NCBI GenBank assembly: GCA_015227615.1
Contig: JAALGZ010000023.1
Location: 372,001 to 436,000, forward strand
Source of the DNA: Labyrinthula sp. Ha
Lineage: Eukaryota; Sar; Bigyra; Labyrinthulida; Labyrinthulaceae
Direction of reading: 5' to 3'
Length of the DNA: 64,000 nucleotides
Under the pieces are notes generated by a model. The model was not told where the DNA came from and searched no databases. It saw nothing but the letters and a program-made list of their open reading frames with translations. Numbering within the stretch: position 1 is the stretch's first letter; every line of letters begins with the position of its first letter. Shown here piece by piece: positions 25,021 to 36,862 of the stretch. A program made the translations under genes and the position numbers.

Positions 25021-25206
25021 TTACAAGTTTGGTGCCAATAATCCCGGGTGAAACCGGTCAAAGGTTGACAGTAGACGAATGATTAAGAGCGCAAGGTTTG
25101 TCGCCCCTGAATCGATTAGTGTATTACGCAGAGTTGAAGCCTGAGAGGATAAAAATTTTAAAATAAGAACTAAGCAAGAAAGTTGCAGCAGCTCTGTATT
25201 ATTCAA
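25021..25206 (-). mobile_element. Possible fossil scrap of a retroelement aspartic protease
   Basis: The minus-strand frame contains TLIDSGATN, resembling the active-site loop of Ty3/gypsy-type aspartic proteases. No other part of such an element is recognisable nearby, and the piece is broken and short. It could be chance similarity. Confidence 0.22.
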
Positions 25207-25282
25207 GCTTTCTATCTTCTCAATTCAAATATGTCTTTTTCTGGGCTCTTTTGTATTAAGTATACAAACTGCTTTCAAATCT

Positions 25283-25346
25283 GATTGGCTGGAACAACCA
25301 ATCATACGTGTTTGTTTGCAGATTTCATTGGCTCGAGCAACCAATC
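25283..25346. promoter_or_regulatory. Two tandem CCAAT palindromes before the V-ATPase accessory gene
   Basis: GATTGGCTGGAACAACCAATC (25283-25303; the terminal GATTGG and CCAATC are inverted copies) is repeated as an ATTGGCT..CAACCAATC unit at 25326-25346, 43 bp downstream. Each unit puts two CCAAT boxes head to head. The second ends 36 bp before the start codon at 25382. A TACGTG word lies between them. NF-Y-type binding is the natural inference, but nothing here shows it directly. Confidence 0.55.
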
Positions 25347-25381
25347 AAATCTATTGATACAAAGGAAAAAGTGATAAAGCA

Positions 25382-26195
25382 ATGAAGACGTTCAAAATCT
25401 TATCTGCATGTTTGGCTTTGGCAAAAGCCTCTTCGATTCTAATATGGACAGATTCCAATGTCAAAAGTAACAACGAAGTATTGAAAACTATATCATCAAA
25501 AAAAGGAACCAATTTTGCCACACTTTTGCAAGAATTGGTAAATCATGAGGTTGAACAAGTGAATGTTTTTATGTAGACACATATTCTTGAATAAGTTTTT
25601 TAGGATAGATGAACTAAATTTTATCGATATATCAGAATCTTCAGGAGCATATTCTGTGAATAATTTTCTTGGTGAACATTTCTTAAAAAGTGTTGTTTTG
25701 GATGACAAATTTGACTCTAAAGTATTGAAAGAAGTAAAAACAAGTTCTTTAGCAACTTTGAAAAGTTTTTCTGAGACAAATAAATATGCATTTCATGAAG
25801 AAACAAAAAAAATAAGCTCTGCTGTTGAATTAAGTAGAAAGTTGCATTCAGGAGAAAACATGAATGAAAAAGTATTGTTCTTTCATGTAGGAGAAAAATA
25901 TACTTTAGAAGTTGATCAGATTGTCAAAGTGTTAAGTAAAGGCACTGAAAGCGATAGAAACTCTATATCTATGTTAATTGGATTGGAAACAGAAAAAAGA
26001 GTTTTGCAAGAAGATACAAATTCTACTGATTTTCCAGATGATTTTGTTAAACTATCACCAAATATATTCAGTGGAATGTTATTTAGTTTGATGTTTTTTA
26101 TATTTGCTTTGATTTACTTACTTTGTATGGATTGTATTCAAACTCCTCAAAGATTTGCTTTACAATATCCAAGTAAAGGAAAAGAATTCAATTAA
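25382..26195 (+). CDS. V-ATPase accessory subunit, Ac45/VOA1-like, two exons
   Basis: Exons 25382-25572 and 25604-26195 are joined by a 31-nt GT..AG intron (donor at GTAGACAC, acceptor at TTTTTTAG) and encode 260 residues. A signal peptide covers about residues 1-17, followed by a divergent lumenal region with SNxS-type positions. The C-terminus, LSPNIFSGMLFSLMFF..., is one membrane helix at about 218-239, then CIQTPQRF and a short tail ending KGKEFN. That helix plus the 'IQTP.RF' tail is the signature of the Ac45/VOA1 transmembrane domain. These proteins help assemble the V0 sector of the proton-pumping V-ATPase in the ER and travel with it. The lumenal part cannot be matched by eye, so this rests on the architecture and C-terminus. 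The ATG at 25382 begins the signal peptide. No damage is seen. Confidence 0.72.
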
Positions 26196-26569
26196 ACAAT
26201 AAACTCCTGAAACTTACTTTTCTACTTTCCCAATCTTTAACCTCAGATTTTATGTTTCTTTTATTCACTTTTCTACAAATACGTTATATATTTTTTCATT
26301 GCAATGATTTGAATATTTTTCCATTGTTTAGTTTGATCCTTTCATTGCTTTGAATTAGGTTTTTTGTATTTGTTAAAAAATATTATTTTATAACTAGAAT
26401 AAACAAGTTTTTTGAAGATATTTGTTATTTTTCTAACTGCATCTTAATGAATAAAATTAGCATTTAAAATACGAATTTTCAGAATATTGATATCTAAAGA
26501 AAACATTTAATAAGTGTAGAAGGAACAAAATATAAAACGTCATGAATAAATATATAATAAAAAACAAAT

Positions 26570-27730
26570 ATTGGTAAAATTAAGAAAAAGGTTAGAAATT
26601 TTTTGAAGAAACTGCTCCATTTCCAAAAGAAAGTTGAAAGCGAGGGAAAAGATTTAAAGTCTCCTGAATAGGATGAGCATGAAAGAATAAGATATTGCGC
26701 CTAAAATCTTCAAATGTTTTTAATCATCAAAATATAAAAGGAAAAAATTGACCAGTATAGAAAATTAACAACTTCAGCAATATGATTTTGTACTTTTTGT
26801 GAGTATATAGTTTTCGTTTGGGTTAAGTTATATACAATCTGATCAAATATTGAATAATGTAAAAAAGAGTGAAAAAGTTTTCTGTCCTCTGAAACAGCAA
26901 AAGGAGAGCCAAATTATAAATATTTTAAAACATAATGCAATAATAAACAACAAAAAAATCTTCAGTTAATGAAAGAATAAACCCCCCTTCAAAAGAAATT
27001 ACAAGGAAGAAAGAACATAATTACTGCTGGCCACTCATTCATAAGGAATAATTTCGCAGATGGCTCTTAGAACCAAAGTATTTATACTCCAGATGAGTTC
27101 CTATTATATTCGTTTTTTTGGAATAAAACTAAGGAATAAAAACATTTAGTCATTCATCCAAAGTAGACATGTTATATTAATATTTATATTTTGTTCATGT
27201 TAGATCTTATTCATAAAAAAGCTTTGTTCATTTATCTATATAACCTGAATATTTTATAATTACTATTGGCAGTGCTCCCAAAATAAATAATTTTGGGTCT
27301 GCGAATGCTCTGTGATGGGCGTGCAAAAATAGAAAATACATAAAAAATACAAAGTAATATAATTCAAAAGAGTTGCTCAACTATAAGATTATCTTCGGCT
27401 GAAGATTTGATATACTTGCTTCTGTAACAAATTTATTCAAGTTGGTCTATCAGCAAGAGCTTTGATCTCAAAGTTTGTTTAACAGAAAGAAAAAGCTCAA
27501 CTTAATCAGAAAAATTATAACTAGAATTAAGACTGAACTTAATTATTTTGGATTTATTTTAAGATTAGAGTATGTGGTAAACCGTTTTTGAAGGAGGTTA
27601 TCTGGTTTTTAGATTATGAATGCAAAGAGAGATCAAATGTTGAAAAATTAAGGGAAGAGTTTAAAGAGAATAAATTTTGCAGTAATTATCTAAATGTCAT
27701 TCTTTCTTTCCAAGCTGGAATTATTTAAAG
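26570..27730 (+). pseudogene. Possible decayed host gene, family unknown
   Basis: Separate plus-strand stretches read as ordinary charged protein: near 26583-26680 (KVRNFLKKLLHFQKKVESEG, then DEHERIRYCA after a TAG), near 27425-27520 (NKFIQVGLSARALISKF) and 27575-27725 (KPFLKEVIWFLDYECKERSN, ending in TAA). Several in-frame TAA/TAG codons and a frame change interrupt the tract. The flanking sequence lacks such character. I recognise no domain, and the pieces may belong to more than one gene. Confidence 0.3.
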
Positions 27731-30700
27731 AGAATCTCAATCTTCTTTAAAATTTGATTCCTTACTCTGATAAACAAACATTATGCTTATTCTTACATCT
27801 CAGCTTTTCAACCAAACTTATAAAACTAAAACTTATTATTATATTCTATTAGTCAGACACTAAGCAGTCGAGTGTATGACTCTCTCCATACTGACTGTTT
27901 ACACTTTACATAGTTATAATACAATATTACATTACCGCACAATTGGAGCAACTTTACATAATACGTTTTTACTAATACATAAGCACCGGAAACAACAGAT
28001 CGTAAAACCTCAATATCTCAACAACTACTGGGAGTTAAAAGACGTTACTTATATCATTTTAAAGTTCTTTTCAAGCTCTTTCAATTTATTTCACTTAATG
28101 TACGTATCCTCATAGACATATAGACGATACGGACAATTACTTGTCTAACTCTATTATTTGTTGTATTTTAATCAGTATTAATAATATATTTTTGGGACAT
28201 TTTTCCAAAATGCATTATTTTGGGAAATTATTGATCAGTTGCATTCAACTACACTACCGACTTTTTCTGTTATAAGGACAATTGGAGAAAGTATGCAAAA
28301 TAGTAAGGAATAGAACTACATATATTGGTATTCATAAGCAGAAAAGTTCTCTTATCTAGCTTTGAGAAATTCTTCACTATTCTAGCATTATATTCTAGAT
28401 AAGTTTGAAGATTCACTATTAGCTCGACAAACTTTTCTTTGGTGACTGAAAAAGATGGTAGTATTTTTCAGTAATGGAATTCTTAGGAAACAGAGTTCAC
28501 AGAAAAATCGTTGTTTCAGTTTGCAACACTTAAGAATAGGGTAACCCCATAACTAAAATACTTCTATTGAAGAACCTGCTTCTCCAGAAGCTAGAAACAA
28601 CCTTTTATTTGAAAGCAGTGTATTTCAAGTTAGCTAACTTATCTCCATATCCCTATAATTTACACTAATGTATTTCACTAAGGAGATTCAAATTTAAGAC
28701 ATAACATCCTCTTCTTTTGTGAATATTCTACTAGTTTTAGATAAATCTGAGGTCATGTCTTGCCGAATAAAGCTTTGGAAAGGACAGCCTCATGAGAAAT
28801 CTCTTGATAGAAAAAGAGGGACACTTTTCACCTTCGAAATTATGATATACAACTTCCAACTTCTACAATCATATTAAAAAAATAACATTATCTGGTTTTT
28901 TTACTCAAAGATATGTCAGGTATCAATGCTATTATCTCCGGGGCTTTATTTTGTTAAGGGTAATACTAGTCTAGAGATGAGTCGAAGCTTCTTCGGAATT
29001 GATAGTTTTGCTGAATATATATCTCAACTGTTGTCGTATCTTTTGGGAGTATCATAATCCAAATCCCCCCAAAAAAGAATCTGATCAACGGCCTGATAGC
29101 AACCTGAAGCACTGCAAGAACTTAGAAAAGGACCGTATGAGTCATCATAAGAGTAATCGACATATTTCTATTCAATGCTTCTGAAGGCTTAAATGAAAAC
29201 ATGAATTTATTTTGGGGCTCAATGATCATTTTGTTAAATTGCATATGATATTATATTATTACTGTAGTTTTGTTCACTTGATAATCATCTCTGCCATTCA
29301 CTAGAATACTAATTACTTATGGAATGCTTGTTATCAATAATAAGTCGAGTCAAAGAGCTTGAGTTGAGAGTTTTCAGTTTTAGGAGTTCTATAGGTGCAT
29401 CAGCATATATCACCTGGGAAGAAAGTGCATATAGGGCAAAAATAAATTGAACCAGAGAAACTCAGAAAAAATTCATCACGGCTTTCATGCTACTCAAATC
29501 CCTTATCTAAGAATTATTTGGATTGGCTGGTACTGGGGAGTTATAATTGCTCGATATCAATATTCTCTCGCTTTTATATTACTTTGAACGATTATCCTCC
29601 TCTTAATCTGGTTGTTAATAATATTTATTTAAGGCATTAGAATAATGAAACAGTTAAGTAGGAGCTCAACACAGCCACAAGTCTTGTATTTAGTAATAAA
29701 AAAGTTGAGGATATATTCTATTAATCATTAACCTATTCAATATCTATAAGATTAGAAACACGTCTGTCGCTGAACTCGTTCTCAGATTAGTTACTCCAAT
29801 ACTGAATATGCTGATGCACCTTATTTGAAATCAACACTTTTTTCAATATTCTTTTTTAGAATTGGTGGTATAGAGTGTAAAGTTCTATCTTAATACAATA
29901 GAGTGCTCTCTGGTGCCATTGCATAGATACGGTTCGGTATATTAAGACACAAACTTGATAGAGCGTCAAGTAATAACTAACGCATTTAATTGGACTATAC
30001 ATGGTAAAGGGATAAACCATGTATCTTATCTCTGTTAGAGCTCAATTTCTCTAGACAACTTAACTCTGGTGTCCCCAAAAACGTCAGCAAGAATTCAGAT
30101 TTAAATATTGTACTGTGTTTGATTTTTTTTTACTTTTGGTGGCAGTAGTAGCTCTTTTTCAACTAATCTTAGCGATGCTCGCAAAATCCACACCAAATGT
30201 TGAGATAAAGGTCCCGAAATTCTCAATAGACAATATTCTCTAGCAAAGACGATACCTGGGATCGATAACAGAAATAAATAGCATAAAAACTATATTAAAT
30301 TTTAGAGGTATTCCCCCTCATGAAATACTATATCTTACAATATAATGGGTAAAATTTAAGGCAGAATATCTAAGGAGCTTAAGGTGAGCACAAGTTGCCT
30401 TTCTTGCCTATAAATTGTCATAAAGGATGTCTATCAAGGAAGATCACAACTTCAACTGTGTTCTGTTGATTCAAACATTAATTTTTAGCTAGTGTTTATA
30501 CTTCAATTCTAGGAAATATGTCGGATAGAGTCAGATTTAAATGGTTTTATGAATTGAGGAGCAATTTAAAGAGAGTCTATTTTTCTCTATGGCAATACCT
30601 GGCAAGAAGAAGTCTACCTTTGCTTAAAAGATATTGCAGACATGAAAAACTATAAATCCAGAAAATCTTCTCTATTCATTAATTGAAGCGTAAAATATTA

Positions 30701-30816
30701 AGAGCATGTGGCCAAAGGACTCGTGAATGTTGATTTGTACACGGCCTATTGCGAGACCTTTTAGCCTGAATTCATAAAGGAAATTAACTTCAATACACTA
30801 AATTCCATTTTAAACT
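27731..30816. other. Intergenic, no gene supported
   Basis: AT-rich sequence without recognisable exons or RNA genes. The open frames at 27876-28115 and 28999-29184 lack family motifs. Confidence 0.45.
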
Positions 30817-31299
30817 TTATAATTTTATCTTGTCAACTAGAATATAAAACAAAACTAAAGTTAAAATAAATAAGGAATGCTTTTCTGTCTTTGAATGGCA
30901 CAAAGGCTTCTTCAAAGACTCAAGCAGGAGAGATATAATACTGTTGAGCTTTTCGCCGAGCTTTCTTACTTTATCAACCTCGGTTTTCCAGTTATCTAAG
31001 GATAAAGCAGATATCAATATTTTTTTGATTTAAATGAAAAAAATTTCATGCAATTTTAAGAAAGTTGCTTTGGCTGTTGTATATAAAGTTGGCACACATG
31101 ACCCAACAAAGAAACAAACAGTTCCAAATTATTCAGTTTTGTCTTTACTTAGAACTAGATCATATTCTTTTAAAGCACATGAATTCTTTCCTTCTTTGTT
31201 TAAAGAAGCTCCAATTTGTTCAAAGTAACTGGCTTTTTTAAGGTTCTCAAAAATTGATTTCACAGTTTCCCAAAATACACATGTTGCCACGTCATCACC
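30817..31299 (-). pseudogene. Possible decayed gene with C-terminal membrane segment
   Basis: One minus-strand frame runs for about 480 nt with only two interruptions, both TAA. Segments read as KSIFENLKKASYFEQIGASL, then FGTVCFFVGSCVPTLYTTAK, then LDNWKTEVDKVRKLGEKLNS and a final hydrophobic LFILTLVLFYILV before a terminal TAA. A single frame kept open over this length in such AT-rich DNA suggests real ancestral coding sequence. No start codon or family could be assigned. The plus-strand open frame at 31034-31228 is its shadow. It overlaps the upstream region of the kinase gene. Confidence 0.33.
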
Positions 31300-31425
31300 T
31301 TAATATATCTCTTGTCCGAAATGAAAAAAAAATGTGTTTCGCAGTTGTCAAAATAAGCGAAAGAAGACAGTCGTGCAAAAAGATGAATCTCACTTCAACC
31401 AAATAAAAATAAAAGCCAAATAAAA

Positions 31426-32700
31426 ATGGAATCCTCTCAAATAAGAAAATCATTGCACTTGAATAAAGTGGAAAGCTTTGGATTACCACAATATGGTTTA
31501 CGAGAGTCAAAAGATATAGAAAGTATGTTCAATTTAAGAGGATACACAAAGTATAAAAGAATAGGTGGAAATTTTGGTACTGTATATTTGCTAAAACAAA
31601 AACGCTCAACTTTAAGAAGAAGAACAAAATCTCCACCTGTTTTAATTGCAAAAGTAGCAGCTTTGAATGAAGATAATAGAGAATTTTGGGATGAAGTCAT
31701 TCATCAAAATCTTGGTTCTTCTTCTGAAAATTTGAATGATTTTATAGAAAATGAACTGGCAAAAAGTAAAAAAAAGGTTTTAAAAAAAGGATACAAAAAA
31801 TATTTGAGTTTTGTTTGTGAATCAGTAAAAAAAGAAATTAACTTTTTACGAAATATTACTGAGAGTACATTTATAGTACAAAGTATGGGATCAATAATTC
31901 AGATGGATTGCTCTATTTTATACTTGGAATATTGTGTTTGTGATGCAAGAAATATTTTATGGGAAACTGTTTCTTCTGTGGATTTTGAAGAAAGAAAATG
32001 TTGTTTGAGATCAGATCCAAAAACAGTGATTTACATATGTTCAGCAGCTCTGCTTGGATTAAATCATATGAATAATATGGAATATGTTCATTTAGATTTA
32101 AAACCAGAAAATATTTTAATTTCAACAAATGGAATTCCTAAGTTAGCTGATTTTGGAAGTGTTGAAAAAATAAGTGATTTGGAGAATTTGAAGAGAGATG
32201 AAATTGTTCATACGGAAAATTTTGCGGCACCTGAAATGTATGATTATAATTTTGATCTTACTGAAAAAGCAGATATTTTTTCACTTGGAATAACTGCACT
32301 TGATTTACTTGGGTTAAAAGATCCTTTTTATCTAAATATGTTTGAATTGGAGGATCAAACAAAAGAAGAAAATATTGAAAGAATAATCCTGAAGTTTGAA
32401 ACTGAATTCTTAAAACAAAACAATAATTCAGATGAAGTTGAACTAGTGTTAATTTTTTTTAAAGCAATTCGTGAAATGCTTATTTTAGATCCTATTTATA
32501 GACTGAGCGCTAGGGAAATGAGTGAGAAATATATTGTTTGGGTTAATCATGATCTGTGGGAAAAAATCGAGGAGAAAAATAGTATTGATGGAGCAGAAGT
32601 TTTTCATGAAGTTCATAGTAAATTCTCAGAAATTGTAGATGGTATGTTGTATACACGCAGTTTGGGTCATTTAATTCCAAGAAACAGAAGAAAAAGATAA
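31426..32700 (+). CDS. Serine/threonine-type protein kinase
   Basis: Intronless, 424 residues. A kinase domain fills residues about 40-385. It has a glycine loop IGGNFGTVY (46-54), catalytic Lys76 in LIAKVA, helix-C Glu137, catalytic loop VHLDLKPEN (221-229, Asp224), metal-binding DFG (242-244), activation-segment end AAPE (267-270), and Asp283 with FSLG for the lobe-F anchor. All residues needed for phosphotransfer are present. The His-Leu-Asp form of the catalytic loop is shared with Wee1/Myt1-type kinases, but the DFG context does not match them, so I leave the subfamily open. An unusual lysine-rich insert of about 50 residues separates beta-3 from helix C. The tail ends in a basic PRNRRKR patch. 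Codons are strongly A/T-ended, as in its neighbours. Confidence 0.9.
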   Translation: MESSQIRKSLHLNKVESFGLPQYGLRESKDIESMFNLRGYTKYKRIGGNFGTVYLLKQKRSTLRRRTKSPPVLIAKVAALNEDNREFWDEVIHQNLGSSSENLNDFIENELAKSKKKVLKKGYKKYLSFVCESVKKEINFLRNITESTFIVQSMGSIIQMDCSILYLEYCVCDARNILWETVSSVDFEERKCCLRSDPKTVIYICSAALLGLNHMNNMEYVHLDLKPENILISTNGIPKLADFGSVEKISDLENLKRDEIVHTENFAAPEMYDYNFDLTEKADIFSLGITALDLLGLKDPFYLNMFELEDQTKEENIERIILKFETEFLKQNNNSDEVELVLIFFKAIREMLILDPIYRLSAREMSEKYIVWVNHDLWEKIEEKNSIDGAEVFHEVHSKFSEIVDGMLYTRSLGHLIPRNRRKR

Positions 32701-35700
32701 GTATACAGCGAAGTCTCAGCAAATAGGAACTATTATGTGTTGCTAATTTCATTATTATGTTTTTTTCTTGTATAGTCAGTTAAGTTAAACATAATTTAAT
32801 CTTAAACTATTTTTCATCTTATTATCTTATTAATAGATAACTTTTCTGTAAGTTTATTAGAGTTTCTTAACGGAAAGGCTTTAAAGGGAATACCGAAATC
32901 TTATCGGGATTATCGATAATCGGGATTGGTACCGGGATTTGCCGGGATTTTGGGATATTCCACAAACTATAAGTTCTGTCTTCAAACTTAGACTCAGAAT
33001 ACAACAACTTCAGTCAATTGATAAAGAAGGATTATACGAGGTAGAGATAACCAAATCAATGAGAAATGGAAAGGTTATTATAAAACGAGGAAACAATTCC
33101 TGTCTATGAATACCGAAAAACAGGTTGTTTGCTACTTTGCGAACCTCTAGTTGAGCTGAATAGTTAACATATTTGTTTATATCAAGAAGCTTTCCTTCAT
33201 TACAAAGAACAAAAAACCGCGAGATTGAACTTAGATGATGTTAAACTACATTTTTACATACTTAAATTTTTTTTTGGGGATAAACATCGAAGAAATTGAA
33301 TAATTAACATTTCTTTTGATTAAACAAAAACTTCCAATAAAAAAAAATAGTTTTCATCAGTTAAAAAATGAGAAACTTGGGGTAGCTTGTCAAGTGTAGA
33401 GTTTTCGAATGGGATGTTTCTCGGGGTCTCACTCAAACTTTAGACTCGAGATATAGAGCGATTTCTTTAATTTCAAGAATATGTAGAAACATGTCTTGTT
33501 GCCAAGGTTTTCAATTATAATAAATGCTAATAATGGGGAAGAGAATATACTTGGCATAGTTTCATCTATTTTAGACAGAGCTACCGTTAATTTCAATTTC
33601 CTATTAATTTTTCAAATCCTAAGGACTACTCAAGCTCTTCGCCTGAGTTAATCTCGTGCCAAAACATTCTAGAAATAAAATTGATCTACACATATACAAA
33701 TTTACAGTAATACTTATAGTAGATTTAATACATTTTTCGAGAGCTATTACACTTTTGATATTACATTCTTCCACTAAGCCACCCTTGAATAAAATTAGGT
33801 AAATTAGAAAACATTGCATGTCTCTGGCAATGCACATATTCATGATTCAAACAAAAAGTTTACATACTTGTTTCTCATCTTACGGTGCAGAGAGAGATGA
33901 ACTATATTAGGATATATCAATGATCAAATGATTCTAACTTTGACTATAACCACCAATAAGACATATGAGGTTGAGACATGTATCGAAAGATTGTGGTTGT
34001 ATTTTTATCTTCAATTAATTATCCGCAATCAATAAAAATGGTTGAGTGATTATAAGAATAAATTAACAAGAGAAGCTAGGTAAAAAGTTGTTCAAGAATT
34101 ATCAGTTACTCAAACTGGATTCTTATATGCGTGTCATATTGCTGCCGAAGTACGATACTTCACCATACTTACCATATGAACTCTATCGCAGACCCCTGCT
34201 GTGTTCTACCACTATTCCAAAATCAATAATGTAGAACTTCAGTATTATCCATGAGTGCTGATTCTTAGAACTAACAATTTCGGAACGAAGGATCGGACAT
34301 ACTCATGCGGAATGGTTCAGTCTATATTGTTAAGTGCTATTTCCAGGAAAATAACATAATGTCTTTGTTATTTTATAGAACTAATATCCCGCTCTTGTCA
34401 ATTTAATAATACTTAGAATTTGTAAATAAGACTACAATAAGCCAAACGCAGAAATATATTTAAGTTAATAACCAACTGTATTAAATACAAAGAATAGATA
34501 TGCTCGTCCAAAAGGCCTATATATTAGTAAAATTTGTTTTTAGGCAGTTTATTAGGGTGAAGTGAGAGAGTATTGAGGAACTAGGTTGATTCTCTATTCT
34601 TTAACTTTTTCACAGCAGTTGTAATTTCTGTGGTAAAAAGTATCTCAGATCAATATAAGACTTGACATCATGTTATATATAGCCTCAATGCATTTATAAC
34701 TCTGTAAGAGAACGTTGTTTGCATTCGCTAGTACTGGCTATCCGAGTCAGTTGCGGATAATAAAAATACACTTAGTATATCCATGGCTATTTCCCAAAAT
34801 TTAGATGATATATTAGCAGGTTGTGAATTAATCTTTTCTGACTTCAGGCTAAGAGCGTCCGCATTGTGATTCGATCTTTTGAACTTGTACAAAATAAAAA
34901 AAGGACAAACAAGGAAAGCAGATACCCAATGCACGTAAGTGCCATGTAGACAAAGGAATACACACACTTTTAAGTATGAACACGATTCAATTTCAATAAA
35001 GATATTAAAAAACATTTTATCCTAAGAAATCAGATGAGAAATACCTATAGTACCGCCAGAAAGGAAATTGTATGTAAACATCACCTTACTAAACTCATCC
35101 AGAGAGTCAGCAAGGGATAGCTTACACTAGATCATGACTAATATCTGTACAGGATGATACCTGAATACTATATATATGAAGCAAAAAACGGAACGGGAAA
35201 ATATTTTATGCATTAGTACAGTTATAGAATCAATTCGTTAGATCTAGCAATCTAAAACCCGCTGGGAATGCTGCAATAAAAAAAAATTCATTAAAATGTA
35301 TCGAAAATGCTAGTGGAGGATCTTTCGTTTGAAAGTAATTAGCTATAATCAAGGTTTCTTACACATGAGCGATGCAACATGTATAATAATCGAGAAAGAA
35401 AATTCATTCAAGGACGAGCTAAATTAAATACTTATGTGCTAGCTGTTTGACAACAAAGAGACCAAAAAGTATCCATAAGCTATGCTACTCTTATGACAAT
35501 GGGGGTCACATCGATTCTACAGCCTTCACATGCTCTAAGCCGGAGAGAAGGCATAATTGGAGACATTATCTTCAGCATAGCAGACTTTCCAGGGCTTAAC
35601 ATATAAATATTCCCTTTCCATATCTCTATTTTGACAAGGGTGGGATCAATGTGTATGGACTGATACGGTACCAACTCTAATAATAATACATTAATACATA

Positions 35701-36862
35701 TATATGTTCGGCAACGAAAAACCGCTGTCCCTTGCAATCTATACTAAGCTTCTATTCTTTTATACGCAGAAAATTTCGGCAACAAATTGGGAAAAACCTA
35801 GAGATCTTACTAATGTTCAACAAACTAAACAGATCAATTTTAATATAGTGAAGAGAAACATAATTTTCGTAATGGTGGTTGTTGCAATGTTATTTGCATA
35901 TTCAGTAGAACACTTTTAGTCCATTTGGAAAAGTTGAAGACCGTGTATGTAAAAATCATTAAACTATTATGTTACATAAGTTCCATGGTAGAAAATGGAA
36001 AAGAAGTTGTTTTTCTATATCTCATGTGAGATTCTAGTGTGTCAAATGTTTGTTACAGCCTTTTTTTTCGTAAGCACTAATTTTTTTGCATAAATATATG
36101 AATAGTTAGACAAGCCCCTTAGTAAAACGTATTTTCCTTAAAATAGCAAAATAAATGAGTTAATTGTTAGCATTATATGTGTGTTTAAAAAAAAACTACA
36201 AAGCTTAGCCCTTAAATCCAACTGCTACAAAGTATAATTTAAATGGACTAAGCGACAGATAGATTAACTACTCACTTATTCGGGGTCGTCACTCAAATGT
36301 TAGCAATGTAAGACAAGAGGCTCAATTAAAATGATTTTATATTAAAGGGTTGCAATATAATTTTCTTAACATCATGAATCTGATTAGATACTAAGCTAAC
36401 CAAAACTTAAGCGAATATGTATCAGGTTTACTCCAATATTTGATAAAACAAATTTAATATCTGAAAGCAAAACTATCTCGCAATAACCTGAGCTTCCGCT
36501 ACAAACCTACTCATAATGTTTTCCTCTAAGTTATTAAAAAATATTACATTGAAAAGTTATATATTGATACAAAATAAGCATGAATATCACCAATGTAAAG
36601 CTTGTACATGGGAGAGCATGATTAATAGTTCAACTTGAATATTTCTCAACTTAATTAATTATTTTTATACTACCCAATTACTCAACAAGAACTATGTACA
36701 ATTCGCAATATTAAATTCCCAGGTATATCGATTTTTACTTGTTCGTGTCCCCATAGTGTCACTATTTTTTACACAAACCTTTGTTTCGTTAAGTGGCAAG
36801 GCACTTTTGAAAGATTGGGCCACGGTAATGTCATACTGTGATATCCATTTTTTCAAGAAAGA
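32701..36862. other. Intergenic, no gene supported
   Basis: About 4.2 kb of AT-rich DNA. Apart from the CGGGATT cluster near 32.9 kb I see no exon, RNA gene or transposon end. The open frames at 33619-33843, 34728-35015, 35480-35737 and 35704-35919 have no family motif. The last ends in a hydrophobic stretch and is the only one with a plausible ATG context. Confidence 0.45.
32901..32950. repeat. Cluster of four CGGGATT words
   Basis: CGGGATT begins at 32905, 32921, 32933 and 32943, spaced 16, 12 and 10 bp, in an otherwise G/C-poor region. TTAACGGAA just upstream recalls the 48.4-kb MITE-like element. It may be the subterminal part of a small transposon; the outer ends were not found. Confidence 0.4.

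Larger units (their letters stand above)
22518..25280. other. Intergenic region with a dispersed repeat and fossil scraps
   Basis: No intact gene is supported. It holds repeat B copy 1 (22588-22735), a short coding-like scrap near 24190-24330 (SLERILNDPSITIQELLENY) with no family I can defend, and a possible retroelement protease scrap (25021-25206). The remainder is AT-rich filler with homopolymer runs. Confidence 0.5.

Noticed and set aside
31034-31228. Plus-strand small protein of 64 residues
   Set aside because: It is the shadow of a better minus-strand frame, with no family motif.
31426-32700. Wee1/Myt1 kinase assignment
   Set aside because: The HLDLKPEN loop fits, but the DFGSV segment and lack of other Wee1 features do not allow it.
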